Assembly (NCBI RefSeq): GCF_014641455.1
Contig: NZ_BMHT01000002.1
Coordinates: 124,001-188,000, forward strand
Direction of reading: 5' to 3'
DNA: 64,000 bases
Source: Hymenobacter cavernae
GTDB lineage: Bacteria; Bacteroidota; Bacteroidia; Cytophagales; Hymenobacteraceae
Shown: piece by piece, positions 27,899 to 40,422 of the stretch
Position numbering within the stretch: the first letter of the stretch is position 1
Layout of the letters: each line of letters begins with the position of its first letter
The notes under the pieces: generated by a model
Databases searched by the model: none
Told to the model about the DNA's origin: nothing
Seen by the model: only the letters and a program-made list of their open reading frames with translations
Translations under genes and position numbers: made by a program

Positions 27899-30211
27899 AT
27901 GCCGAAACCCTACGCGCTTCTCGTCTCCCTGGTGTTGCTTCTGAGTGTTTGCGGGGCGGCATCGGCCCAGAAAGTGGGGCTGGTATTGAGCGGCGGCGGG
28001 GCGAAGGGATTGGCGCACGTAGGCGTGCTGAAGGTGCTGGAAAAGAACAACATCCCCATCGACTACATCATTGGCACGAGCATGGGCTCGGTGGTGGGCG
28101 CCATGTACGCGGCGGGTTATTCGCCCGCCGAGATTGAGAAGATTGTGGTGAACCCGGAGTTTCAGAACTGGGTTTCGGGGCGGCAGCTGGAAAGCAAAAC
28201 CTTCAACTACCTGAACTCCGATGCGTCGCCGTCGGCGCTTCGCGTGGGCGTGGCCATCGACTCGGCGCTGCGCACGAGCATCACGCCCAACCTGATCAAC
28301 GACGTCAACCTGAACTTCGTGCTGGCCAAGCTGCTGGCCCCCGCCGGTGCCGCGGCCGACTACAACTTCGACAAGCTGTTTGTGCCGTTCCGGTGCCTGG
28401 CGGCGGAGGTTTTCACCCGCAATCAGGTGGTGCAGCGCAGCGGCTCGCTGTCGGATGCGGTGCGCAACTCGATGGCGGTGCCGCTGGTGTTCCGCCCCAT
28501 CCGCAACCCCGACGGGCGCTACCTGTTCGATGGTGGCATCTACAACAACTTCCCCACTGACGTGATGAAGGCCGAGTTTAAGCCCGACATCATCATTGGG
28601 GTGAACGTGGGCGACGTGGCCTACAAGAAATATCCGTTTCAGAAGGACGACCAGCTGCTGGCCGGCACGCTGGTTTTTCTGGGTGCCAGCGTGGCCGACA
28701 CGCTGGCCGTTGGTCCGAATGGCGTGTTCATTCAGCCTGACCTGGAAGGCTACGGCTCCACGGATTTCGACAAAGTGCGCGAGCTGATCGACCTAGGTAC
28801 GAAAGCCGCCCAGGCCAAGCTGCCGACTATGCTGCGCCGCATCGAGCGTCGCGAGGATACGGTAGCGCTGGCCTCCCGGCGCGCGGCGTTTCACAAAGAG
28901 GAGCCGGCGCCGGTTTTCAGCCGCATCACGGTGCAAGGGCTGAAGCCGGGTCAGGACACCTACGTGCGCCGCTTTTTTCAGCGCGAGGGGCGCACCTACA
29001 CACCCGATGATATTGAGGAAGGTTACTACCGCCTGGCCGCCGACGACTTCTTTCGGGGCGTCTACCCGCGCATCCGCTACGACAAAGCGCAGGGTGGCTA
29101 CACCTTCAGCGTAGATGCCAGCAAGAACAACAACCTGTCGGCGGAAGTTGGTTTTGTGCTGGCTACCCGGCCGGTTGATAACATCTACCTAGGTTTGGAA
29201 TTCCGCTACCTGAAGAAGTTTCTGTACACGACGGCCGCCAACGTGAGCCTGGGCCGGTTCTACAACGCGGGCCAGGGTCGGTTTCGGATTACCATTCCGG
29301 AGAAGCTGCCGTTCTACATCGAGCCGACCATCACCTACAATAACTGGAGCTACCAGAAAACGGGCGGCTTGCTGGGGCGCGACATTCAGAACACGCTGAT
29401 TCAGCAGAGCGACCTGAGTGCGACGCTACAAGGCGGCATCAGCCCCAACTACCGCAGCCGCGTGACGCTGGAAGCCGGCTACTTCGGCAACCAGGACAAC
29501 TACGCCAACAACCGCACGGTTTCTTCCAGCGACACCCTCGACCGCACCAGCTTTCGCGGCCTCACGGCAGCGGTGCGCTTCACGCGCAACTCCTTGAACC
29601 GCAAGCAATACCCAACGGGCGGGCGACGAGCCGCTATTGGCATCCGCGCCGTGCAGGGCACGGAGAAATACACGCCCGGCTCCACCTCCGTATTCGACAA
29701 CAACTACTCTGATAGCCACCAATGGCTTCAGTTTTCGGCCACTACGGAACAGTATTTTGCTGCCATCAATAAAAAGAACGTCTGGGGCTATTTCGGGGAA
29801 ATTATGATCAGCGGCCAGGGGCGGTTTGCCAACTACCGCTCCTCGTTGACTACCGCGCCGGTATTTGCGCCGCTGGTCGATTCGCGCACGCTGTTCCTGG
29901 ATAATTACCGCGCTACACGCTACGCTGCGGCTGGTCTGCGCTTCTCCCGCACGGTGCTGGGCAGCTTAGAATGGCGTTCCGAAGGGTTTGTGCACCTGGC
30001 TTACCGCCCCTTCGTGGAAGGCGCCAATCAGCAAGCTGTCAGGCGCGGCAGCTTCGACCGGCCGCGCCTGACGGCCAGCACGGGCTTGGTCTACTTCACT
30101 CGCCTGGGTCCGCTGGCCGTCCACCTCATCCACTACGACGACTCGGCCAAGCGCTGGGGTGTGTTCGGCCACATTGGCTTTTTGCTGTTCCACAATCGGT
30201 CGCTGGAGTAG
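27899..30211 (+). CDS. Patatin-like phospholipase fused to POTRA and outer-membrane barrel
   Basis: 770 residues from MPKPYALLV, which gives a clean signal peptide ending ASAQ. The patatin domain (about 25-225) has the oxyanion loop SGGGAKGLAHVG (31-42), nucleophile S61 in GTSMG and catalytic D211 in LFDGGIYNNFP. A POTRA-like segment follows (ITVQGLKPGQDTYVRRFF, about 336-410), then a BamA/surface-antigen-type beta-barrel to the C-terminus. This resembles PlpD-like proteins that place a phospholipase at the outer membrane, common in Bacteroidota. Convergent with the next gene, 21 bases apart. Confidence 0.92.
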   Translation: MPKPYALLVSLVLLLSVCGAASAQKVGLVLSGGGAKGLAHVGVLKVLEKNNIPIDYIIGTSMGSVVGAMYAAGYSPAEIEKIVVNPEFQNWVSGRQLESKTFNYLNSDASPSALRVGVAIDSALRTSITPNLINDVNLNFVLAKLLAPAGAAADYNFDKLFVPFRCLAAEVFTRNQVVQRSGSLSDAVRNSMAVPLVFRPIRNPDGRYLFDGGIYNNFPTDVMKAEFKPDIIIGVNVGDVAYKKYPFQKDDQLLAGTLVFLGASVADTLAVGPNGVFIQPDLEGYGSTDFDKVRELIDLGTKAAQAKLPTMLRRIERREDTVALASRRAAFHKEEPAPVFSRITVQGLKPGQDTYVRRFFQREGRTYTPDDIEEGYYRLAADDFFRGVYPRIRYDKAQGGYTFSVDASKNNNLSAEVGFVLATRPVDNIYLGLEFRYLKKFLYTTAANVSLGRFYNAGQGRFRITIPEKLPFYIEPTITYNNWSYQKTGGLLGRDIQNTLIQQSDLSATLQGGISPNYRSRVTLEAGYFGNQDNYANNRTVSSSDTLDRTSFRGLTAAVRFTRNSLNRKQYPTGGRRAAIGIRAVQGTEKYTPGSTSVFDNNYSDSHQWLQFSATTEQYFAAINKKNVWGYFGEIMISGQGRFANYRSSLTTAPVFAPLVDSRTLFLDNYRATRYAAAGLRFSRTVLGSLEWRSEGFVHLAYRPFVEGANQQAVRRGSFDRPRLTASTGLVYFTRLGPLAVHLIHYDDSAKRWGVFGHIGFLLFHNRSLE

Positions 30212-30232
30212 GTAGCGCTACTCGCTCAGCAC

Positions 30233-30994
30233 CTACCTAGGTGTTTCTACCCGCCGCCCAAACTTGCGCAGCAGGGCGGCTACTTCCTGCGGCGCCTCAT
30301 AGGGCAACAGGTGCCCGGCGCCGCTGATAATTTCCAGGTGCGTGCCTTCGGGCAGATAGGGCAGCGTTTCCAGCCCGTGTACCGACGGCGACATCACCGC
30401 ATCGGCATCGCCGACCAGGATGGTGCAGGGCACCTGGATGTCGCACATGTGTCCGGTGATATTCTCACGGCTGCCATGCAGCAGCCACGCATCCCAGGCT
30501 TCGCGGCGGCTCCGCAGGTTGTCCTCAATTATCTGAACGCGGATTTCGGTGCTTACCGGCCGCGCCGTGATGTGGGTGAAGGTGCCAAGCGCCGCCGTAG
30601 CATTGCCATAGGCGCGCAACGAAGCGGTGCGGTCTTCGTCGGTCATGGGCTCGGGCGTAGGCGGCGAAGGCGAAAGCAGCACCAAGCCCCGCAGCCCCGC
30701 CGGGTGCCGAGCAGCTAGGTTCAGCGCGATTTTACCGCCCATGCTATGGCCAACCAGAATAAAGCTCGTGAGCTGCTTTTCCGCAATCAGCGCGGCGATG
30801 GAATCGGTGTAAGCCTCTATGCTGTGGCCACCTTTGGGCACTGCAGCAACCCCGAAACCACCTAGGTCAGGCGCAAGGCACTTAAACTCTGGTGCCAGCT
30901 CTGCTGCTACCTGGTCCCACTCGCGAGCGGAACCCGCCCAGTAGTGCAGGCAAACAAATACCGGATTGTTCAGGAAGCTGTCGGTATCAGGCAT
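30233..30994 (-). CDS. Alpha/beta hydrolase
   Basis: 253 residues from MPDTDSFLNN; the ORF extends 52 codons upstream through non-conserved sequence that contains the next gene's terminator, so it is not used. Nucleophile S84 in VGHSMGGK, oxyanion region LHYWAGSAREW, probable acid in LVGDADAVMSP and catalytic His in GAGHLLPYEAP. Cytosolic, substrate unknown. Confidence 0.88.
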   Translation of the reverse strand: MPDTDSFLNNPVFVCLHYWAGSAREWDQVAAELAPEFKCLAPDLGGFGVAAVPKGGHSIEAYTDSIAALIAEKQLTSFILVGHSMGGKIALNLAARHPAGLRGLVLLSPSPPTPEPMTDEDRTASLRAYGNATAALGTFTHITARPVSTEIRVQIIEDNLRSRREAWDAWLLHGSRENITGHMCDIQVPCTILVGDADAVMSPSVHGLETLPYLPEGTHLEIISGAGHLLPYEAPQEVAALLRKFGRRVETPR

Positions 30995-31095
30995 GGGCGG
31001 GTGGCTTATCGCAATTAGTATAAGCTCCACTACGCAGAACGGGCCTTGCCGGCTACCGTATAGTCCCTGATCGGTGCAAAGACCTTTTTTGCAAC

Positions 31096-31130
31096 AAAAA
31101 ACCCCACTGCCTACTTGGTAGACAATAGGG
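31096..31130 (-). terminator. Terminator after the SDR gene
   Basis: On the minus strand CCCTATTGTCTAC-CAA-GTAGGCAGTGGGG is a 13-bp stem with some G-T pairs and a three-base loop, followed by TTTTTT. Confidence 0.85.
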
Positions 31131-31158
31131 CTTTTAGCGTTGACAAACAAAGGTTTAC

Positions 31159-32043
31159 TTAGCTACCTTTCGGCATACCGCCGGTCACTTCCAGCAAGCT
31201 GCCTGTCATGTAGCTCCCGTCCTGCGAGGCAAACAGCACGTAGGCACCCGCTAGTTCTTCGGGCTGCCCAGGGCGACCTAGCATGGTTTCATCCCCAAAC
31301 TTCTTCAGGTCCTCTTTGATCATGGTGCCTTCGATGAGCGGCGTCCAGATGGGGCCGGGCAATACCGCATTCACCCGAATCTTCTTCTCGCCCAGGTAAG
31401 CCGCCAAGCTTTTAGTGAAGGTGTGAATAGCGCCTTTGGTAGAAGCGTAATCCACCAAGTGCGGGTTGCCCATAAGGCCCGCGATGCTGCCCGTGTTAAT
31501 GATGGAGTCGCCTTCCTTCAGAAACGGAATGGCCGCCTGCGCCATGAAAATGTAGCCTTTGATGTTGGTGTCGAAGGTGCGGTGAATGTTCTCCTCCGGA
31601 ATGGTTTCGAAACTCTCGTAGCCCATCTGGTAGGCGGCGTTGTTCACCAGAATATTGAAGCCACCTAGCTCCTCGTAGGTCTGACGCACGGCATTGCGGC
31701 AGGCATCTGCGGAGCGCACATCCGCCTGGATGGACAGGAACTTGCGCCCTGCTGCCTGCACAGCTTGGCCGGTCACGTCAGCATCAGAGGCATTTTCGTG
31801 GTATATCACCGCTACGTCGGCGCCTTCTTTGGCGAAGGCAATGGCTACGGCCCGCCCAATGCCGGAGTCGCCGCCGGTGATGAGGGCGACTTTGCCCGTA
31901 AGCTTGCCGGCCGCTTTATAGTTCGATAAATCCGAATCGGGCTGGTGCTTCATGTCCTCCTGACTGGTTGGGTAGGGCATGGGGCTAGGGTTCAGCTCGC
32001 TGTTGGTAGGCCGTGGTTCGTTTTGCTCGGTGTTCATTGTCAA
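31159..32043 (-). CDS. SDR-family oxidoreductase (YhxC/YghA-like)
   Basis: 294 residues. A proline-rich N-terminal extension of about 45 residues (QNEPRPTNSELNPSPMPYP) is followed by a classical short-chain dehydrogenase: NAD(P)-binding GGDSGIGRA (57-65), NNAAYQ, catalytic S186, Y199 and K203 (YASTKGAIHTFTK). The extension places it with the YhxC/YghA-like stress-associated SDRs. Start ATG at 32043, with a second in-frame ATG two codons on. Monocistronic. Confidence 0.92.
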   Translation of the reverse strand: MTMNTEQNEPRPTNSELNPSPMPYPTSQEDMKHQPDSDLSNYKAAGKLTGKVALITGGDSGIGRAVAIAFAKEGADVAVIYHENASDADVTGQAVQAAGRKFLSIQADVRSADACRNAVRQTYEELGGFNILVNNAAYQMGYESFETIPEENIHRTFDTNIKGYIFMAQAAIPFLKEGDSIINTGSIAGLMGNPHLVDYASTKGAIHTFTKSLAAYLGEKKIRVNAVLPGPIWTPLIEGTMIKEDLKKFGDETMLGRPGQPEELAGAYVLFASQDGSYMTGSLLEVTGGMPKGS

Positions 32044-32162
32044 GTAGATGATTGGTCGCCTTGAAATACGCAGAACACCCAGGAAGGTCCGGCCGAACCC
32101 AAAAAGTTGTGAGCATTTTTCTGTAAAGACGGCTACCTAGGTCTTCGGAGGAAACGTTCAGC

Positions 32163-32192
32163 AAAAAAGCCAACTGCTACAAAGCGGTTGGC
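32163..32192 (-). terminator. Terminator after the Old Yellow Enzyme gene
   Basis: Minus strand GGCCAACCGC...AGTTGGC with a T run (TTTTTT) directly after it. Confidence 0.8.
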
Positions 32193-32216
32193 CTTTCTCT
32201 TTTGAAAAGCTAGGTT

Positions 32217-33353
32217 TTAGCTTTTGCTCTGCTCGATATCCTGGGTGGCATAACCGGCTTCCGCCAGCGACGGATAGTCGATGTAGCCCTCATCACCGCC
32301 CCCGTAGAAGGTAGCCTGATCGGGGTCATTGAGGGCTGCGCCTTGCTGGTAACGCTCTACCAAATCGGGGTTCGAGATGAAGGGCACACCGAATGCAATG
32401 AGGTCAGCCTCATTGTTTTCCAGCGCTGCTTCGGCGGTTTCCTGGGTGTAGCCGCCGTTCAGGATGAACGGCCCCGTGAAGATCTGGCGCAAAGTTGGCG
32501 CAATCAGACCCTGACCGGGCTTAGCCGCCATCGGGTGGCCCGGCAGCGCTTCAATCACGTGCAGATACGCCAAACCTAGCTTATTGAGCTGCTCGGTTAC
32601 GTAGCTAAACGTACCCAGGCGGTCAGCGTCGTTGATGCCCCCCATGCCACCATTAGGCGAGAGGCGAATGCCCGTACGGTCGGCGCCAAACACGCCGGCC
32701 ACGGCCTGCACCACTTCCAACGCGAAGCGGGCGCGGTTTTCCACGCTGCCGCCGTATTCGTCGGTGCGCTGGTTGGTGCCATCCTGGATGAACTGATCCA
32801 CCAGATAGCCATTAGCACCGTGCACTTCTGCGCCGTCGAAACCAGCTTTTTTGGCGTTTTCGGCAGCTTTGCGGAAATCTTCTACGGCGGCCTTCACTTC
32901 GCTGGTTTCCAAAGCGCGCGGCGTCGGAATTTCTTCCATCCCGTTGGCCGTAAAGGCTTTAACGCCCGTGGGCTGCACCGCCGATGGTGCTACCGGCAGC
33001 TCTCCATTGTGGAAGGCGGGGTGCGAAATGCGGCCCACATGCCACAGCTGAATAAAGATGCGGCCGCCGGCAGCGTGCACGGCATCCGTCACTTTCTTCC
33101 AGCCCGCTACCTGTGCCTCCGAGTAGATACCCGGCGTGAAGATGTAGCCCACGCCCTGCTGCGAAACCTGCGAGCCTTCGGTGATGATGAGGCCCGCGGA
33201 AGCCCGCTGCACGTAATATTTTACCGTCGAGTCGGTCGGAACATTGCCTTCGTTGTTGGCGCGGCTCCGCGTCATCGGGGCCATCACAAAACGGTTGGGC
33301 AAGGTAAGCGCGCCCATGGTGAAGGGCGTAAAAAGCTTGGTTTTCTGAGTCAT
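32217..33353 (-). CDS. Old Yellow Enzyme family alkene reductase
   Basis: FMN-dependent reductase of activated C=C bonds (NemA-like). 378 residues, TIM barrel: N-terminal LFTPFTMGALTLPNRFVMAP, FIQLWHVGRISHP, substrate HxxN pair in DGAEVHGANGYLVDQF, then DEYGGSVENRARF, and FMN-phosphate loops near the C-terminus. Typical single-domain length without an iron-sulfur extension. Monocistronic and divergent from metH. Confidence 0.94.
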   Translation of the reverse strand: MTQKTKLFTPFTMGALTLPNRFVMAPMTRSRANNEGNVPTDSTVKYYVQRASAGLIITEGSQVSQQGVGYIFTPGIYSEAQVAGWKKVTDAVHAAGGRIFIQLWHVGRISHPAFHNGELPVAPSAVQPTGVKAFTANGMEEIPTPRALETSEVKAAVEDFRKAAENAKKAGFDGAEVHGANGYLVDQFIQDGTNQRTDEYGGSVENRARFALEVVQAVAGVFGADRTGIRLSPNGGMGGINDADRLGTFSYVTEQLNKLGLAYLHVIEALPGHPMAAKPGQGLIAPTLRQIFTGPFILNGGYTQETAEAALENNEADLIAFGVPFISNPDLVERYQQGAALNDPDQATFYGGGDEGYIDYPSLAEAGYATQDIEQSKS

Positions 33354-33436
33354 GATAAGAAATATGTGAGCATACTAAGTTGGATGCAAACTATTCAAGG
33401 GCATCAACCAGTGTAGCTACACGAATGTTTAGGGCT

Positions 33437-33534
33437 GTAGGAACGCGCCGCGGCGCGTTCGGCACCCGCGCCGTTTGAAGGCGGTTGTTCAACAAAGGTC
33501 GTTCAACGCCGAACGCGCCACGGCGCGTTCCTAC
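33437..33534. repeat. REP/BIME-like element (GGAACGCGCC type)
   Basis: GTAG (33437), hairpin GAACGCGCCGCGGCGCGTTC, centre with GTTGTTCAACAA and GTCGTTCAAC, hairpin GAACGCGCCACGGCGCGTTC, CTAC (33531-33534). It lies in the divergent region between the Old Yellow Enzyme and the metH leader. With the SAM riboswitch it explains most of the 409-base gene-free stretch from 33354. Confidence 0.85.
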
Positions 33535-33566
33535 ATGGCAGCGCTTACTTTTCCACCGTTCCGCCG

Positions 33567-33574
33567 TATCTTTG
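33567..33574 (+). promoter_or_regulatory. metH promoter -7 box
   Basis: TATCTTTG, an exact TAnnTTTG match, eight bases before the P1 stem of the SAM riboswitch. No convincing -33 TTTG. Confidence 0.55.
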
Positions 33575-33580
33575 CCCTGA

Positions 33581-33692
33581 TACTTATCCAGAAAGACCGA
33601 GGGACTGGGCCCTGTGACGTCTTGGCAACCTGAAATAAAACAAGGTGCCAACTCCCATTCGGCCGGAATTCGCGGCCGGAGAAGATAAGTAC
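33581..33692 (+). promoter_or_regulatory. SAM-I (S-box) riboswitch
   Basis: P1 arms ACTTATC (33582) and GATAAGT (33684) enclose the conserved SAM-I core: CCAGAAAGACCGAGGGACTG, GGCCCTGTGACGTCTTGGCA, ACCT, AAGGTGCCAACTCCC and GGAGAAGATAAGT. The P3-like arm CGGCCGGAATTCGCGGCCG is also clear. It lies about 70 bases before metH, so methionine synthase, and possibly metF, respond to SAM. I see no strong terminator behind it, so control may be at the metH start. Confidence 0.95.
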
Positions 33693-33762
33693 GGAACCTG
33701 CGCGCGCAGTTTTCTCTTTCTGGATAGGCTCAAGTAGTACGCCGATTTCCGAAGGAGAAACC

Positions 33763-37472
<3,710 letters not shown>

Positions 37473-37476
<4 letters not shown>

Positions 37477-37592
37477 CGCGAACCGAAGGAAGGTGTTAGC
37501 CAAGCTCCCGCTTCACGTATCGTCCGCGCTGTTTGTATTGTACTCACAATGATTATCGTTCAACGATGCGCGAAGCGGGAGCTTCGCGCTAC
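37473..37592. repeat. REP/BIME-like element, left half decayed, overlapping metH stop
   Basis: GTAGCGCGAA at 37473 opens the element and supplies the metH TAG stop. The left hairpin is broken by an insertion or change (CCGAAGGAAGGTGTTAGCC). The right side is intact: ATCGTTCAACGAT, hairpin CGCGAAGCGGGAGCTTCGCG, CTAC (37589-37592). Same arm family as the elements at 6.3 and 46.65 kb. Confidence 0.75.
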
Positions 37593-37637
37593 ATTCCGCT
37601 CCGTCTACTCCTTCACCGAACCTAGGCGGCTCTCTAC

Positions 37638-38594
37638 ATGAAAGTAACCGACCACCTCGCTAGCGCTCAAGGTAAAACGCTTTTTTCCTTCGAAGTGCTG
37701 CCGCCGCGCAAGGGCGAAAACATCCAGAACCTGTTCAGCAACATTGAGCCGCTGATGGAGTTCAAGCCGCCGTTTATCGACGTGACGTACCACCGCGAGG
37801 AGTACGTGTACCAGCGCCATCCGAACGGCTTATTGGAGAAGAAAACGGTGCGCAAGCGGCCCGGCACCGTAGGTATTTGCGCGGCCATCAAGAACCGCTT
37901 CGACGTGGACACGGTGCCGCACCTGATCTGTGGAGGCTTCTCGAAGGAGGAAACGGAAAATGCGCTGATTGACTTGCACTTCCTGGGTATTGACACGGTG
38001 CTGGCCCTACGCGGCGACCCGATCAAATCGGAAGGGCACTTCATTCCGAATCCCAACGGGCACGCGTATGCCGCCGACCTGATCGGGCAGGTACACGACC
38101 TCAACAAGGGCGAGTACCTGAACCAGGAACAGGACGAAACGGCCGCCACCAACTTCTGCATCGGCACGGCGGGCTACCCCGAAAAGCACTTCGAAGCGCC
38201 TAACTACGGCGCCGATATTCGCTACCTGAAGCACAAAGTAGACCGCGGCGCCAACTACATCGTGACGCAGATGTTCTTCGACAACGAGCAGTTCTTCAGC
38301 TTCGAGAAACGCTGCCGGGAAGCGGGCATCACCGTGCCGATCATTCCCGGCCTGAAGCCACTCACCACCAAAAGCCAGCTCACCATGCTGCCGCGCTCCT
38401 TTTACCTGAGCATCCCGGAAGCCTTGGCGGAAGCCGTGCACCTAGCCCCCGATAACGAAGCAGCCCGCCAGATCGGTATCGAGTGGTGCATTAATCAATC
38501 GAAGGAGCTGATGGCCCACGGCGTGCCCTGCCTGCACTACTACACCATGAGTAAGTCGGAGTCAATCCGCCGCATAGCCGCCGCACTGTTTTAG
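37638..38594 (+). CDS. metF: 5,10-Methylenetetrahydrofolate reductase
   Basis: FAD-dependent reduction of methylene-THF to methyl-THF, the methyl donor for MetH. 318 residues, TIM barrel: FSFEVLPPRKGENI near the N-terminus, PFIDVTYHREEY, LRGDPIK (folate/FAD contact) and NYIVTQMFFDNEQFF. It starts 161 bases after metH across the repeat; whether it shares the SAM-controlled transcript is open. Confidence 0.96.
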   Translation: MKVTDHLASAQGKTLFSFEVLPPRKGENIQNLFSNIEPLMEFKPPFIDVTYHREEYVYQRHPNGLLEKKTVRKRPGTVGICAAIKNRFDVDTVPHLICGGFSKEETENALIDLHFLGIDTVLALRGDPIKSEGHFIPNPNGHAYAADLIGQVHDLNKGEYLNQEQDETAATNFCIGTAGYPEKHFEAPNYGADIRYLKHKVDRGANYIVTQMFFDNEQFFSFEKRCREAGITVPIIPGLKPLTTKSQLTMLPRSFYLSIPEALAEAVHLAPDNEAARQIGIEWCINQSKELMAHGVPCLHYYTMSKSESIRRIAAALF

Positions 38595-38737
38595 TCAGTT
38601 AACATTTACCAATTAACATTTAACATCTATTCAACTTCTTGCGGTATAAGTCCTTGCTAACACTTCTCACCTGGTTCCTACCTAGGTCACTAAGTCGTCA
38701 ACCTATGAACTGGTAACTGGTAACTGGTAATTGTTAA
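38595..38737. repeat. Low-complexity inverted repeat, GGTAACTGGTAA type
   Basis: GTTAACATTTACCAATTAACATTTAAC on the left is answered by tandem GGTAACTGGTAACTGGTAAT and TGTTAAATGAC on the right; the halves are loosely complementary. The right end runs directly into the ATG of the TPR gene. A related stretch lies at 48.93-49.06 kb. Confidence 0.6.
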
Positions 38738-39208
38738 ATGACAAATGACCTCGACGATTTATTTGAGCGGCTGCGGCTGGCCAAAGCGCCAGCTGAGATA
38801 GAAGCGTTGCAGGATGGCATCTGGCAACTGTGGCTCACGACCGGCGACCAGCAGCTCGATAAGCACCTGGAAGAAGGCATCCGAGCCCTTTCGGCCGGTG
38901 ATTACACCCAGGCTATCAGCCTGTTTACGCATCTGATCGAGGCACAACCTAGCTTTGCGGAAGGCTGGAACAAGCGGGCCACGGCCTACTACCTGCGCGG
39001 CGAGTACCGCGCTTCCCTGCTCGACGTGACCGAGACGCTGCGTAGGGAGCCGCGCCACTTCGGGGCACTGGCCGGCTGGGCAACTATGCTCCGGATGCTG
39101 GGTGACCAACGAGGGTCGTTGCACGTGCTCCGGCGGTTAGAGCGCCTCTGCCCGAATTTGCCAGGATTACCAGAGCAGATTCGGAATCTAGAGGATGAGC
39201 TTGAGTGA
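38738..39208 (+). CDS. Tetratricopeptide repeat protein
   Basis: 156 residues, cytosolic. A helical N-terminus (residues 1-45) is followed by about three TPR-like helix pairs: IRALSAGDYTQAISLFTHLI, AEGWNKRATAYYLRGEYRAS and FGALAGWATMLRMLGDQRGS. TPRs mediate protein contacts; no partner is suggested by context. The start codon lies at the end of a low-complexity repeat. Confidence 0.85.
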   Translation: MTNDLDDLFERLRLAKAPAEIEALQDGIWQLWLTTGDQQLDKHLEEGIRALSAGDYTQAISLFTHLIEAQPSFAEGWNKRATAYYLRGEYRASLLDVTETLRREPRHFGALAGWATMLRMLGDQRGSLHVLRRLERLCPNLPGLPEQIRNLEDELE

Positions 39209-39664
39209 ACTCAACATACAAGCTGCTTTTAGGCGTACCAGCTAGCTTTTGAAGCTATCCGGTACGCCTTTTGTTTTGGCTGGTACTCAAGTCACTAATA
39301 CTTACTTGTAAAGCCCTGGCTACTCTCTGCAAGCTAGCTTAGCAAGACGTCTGGAGTGCTCGACTCTGTCAAGCTGCTCAGGTAACTATTTGTCTACATC
39401 AATCGATTGCAATCATTTATAATACAATCTGCAATCGATTGCGAAAAGTGGTTTATTATTTGCATATTCTTTATACTTAAAATAAGATCTGAAGCGCAGT
39501 ACTCCTATACAACGTAATTATTACGCTATTCAACCGCTATAAGGCACTATCTAGCGGAAGCATGTTACCAACTTAGCTATAGCCGTATTCTACTAATCTA
39601 AGAACATGAAATAACAAAAAGGGGCAGCTTCCTTGGCTAATCCCTTAATTTTCCTCTTTTGAAT
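39209..39664. other. Gene-free AT-rich stretch with paired ATCGATTG palindromes
   Basis: 456 bases, much more AT-rich than its surroundings, with no ORF I would support. It begins with a terminator (39231-39276). Near the middle are two palindromic sites, TCAATCGATTGC (39399-39410) and GCAATCGATTGC (39431-39442), 32 bases apart centre to centre, with TTATAATAC between them. That spacing is about three helical turns and would suit a dimeric regulator. The 3-prime part (39450-39660) is the leader of the next gene; I see no consensus TAnnTTTG there. Confidence 0.5.
39231..39276 (+). terminator. Terminator after the TPR gene
   Basis: AGGCGTACC (39231-39239) pairs with GGTACGCCT (39261-39269), followed by TTTGTTTT. 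Confidence 0.8.
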
Positions 39665-40243
39665 ATGAAACAACCTTTACTTGCGTTATTCTTTTGTCTT
39701 GCACTTCCTCCAACCATCAGTAAGGCGCAGCGCAGCGTTAAGACTGAGTTCGAGCAGGGCACGATGGATAAGGGGAAGAAAGTAGGCGTTTGGGAATACT
39801 ACAACTATAGCCGCAACACCGACCAACCCATGGTGGTGCAGAAGTACGATCATACGAATAATAAGCTACTCTACTACTTACCCGTTGAGCCTCAGACCTA
39901 TGAGGTAGAGAAGCACCCCGGCGACTGGATGATGAGCCAGGTAGATCAGCCTCCGATATACATTGGCGGAACAGGTGTGCTTAGCTCCTATATTTCTCAG
40001 ATGAAGTACCCGGAAACTGCGCAGCAAGCCGGCGTGCAGGGCAAGGTAATTGTCTCCTTCACCATTGATACGCTTGGCCGGGCCACTGGGCATAAGGTGA
40101 CGAAATCCGTTGGTGGCGGCTGCGACCAGGAAGCGCTCCGCACCTGCCAATCTATTCCGAATCAGTGGCTTGCACCGCGTATTGGCAGCAAAGCCGTAGC
40201 CGTGCGCTACATGATGCCCTTCTCCTTCAAGCTAGATAAGTAA
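39665..40243 (+). CDS. Secreted protein: WEYY repeat plus TonB C-terminal domain, copy 1
   Basis: 192 residues from ATG 39665 with a signal peptide (QPLLALFFCLALPPTISKAQ). After it comes an N-terminal GKKVGVWEYYNY motif, like one unit of the MORN/YwqK-type repeat (G-x-W-x-YY), then a TonB C-terminal-like domain (about 110-190): MKYPETAQQAGVQGKVIVSF and IDTLGRATGHKV. There is no membrane anchor or proline-rich spacer, so it is not a normal energy-transducing TonB. It is a tandem paralogue of the next gene. Confidence 0.75.
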   Translation: MKQPLLALFFCLALPPTISKAQRSVKTEFEQGTMDKGKKVGVWEYYNYSRNTDQPMVVQKYDHTNNKLLYYLPVEPQTYEVEKHPGDWMMSQVDQPPIYIGGTGVLSSYISQMKYPETAQQAGVQGKVIVSFTIDTLGRATGHKVTKSVGGGCDQEALRTCQSIPNQWLAPRIGSKAVAVRYMMPFSFKLDK

Positions 40244-40422
40244 AGCGCTCGACACTGATAGTCGACCAGACAGCAGCTAATATGGCAGAACGTTTATAGT
40301 AGTCAGATTTGGCTCATGGCGCAGGCTGTGAGCTGGCTTTGTGCTTTTAAGTAGGTCCGGTGCCCCGATTTCGAGGCGCCAACAGAATCGATCTTGGTAC
40401 CCACCCTCCAACGTTTCAACCT

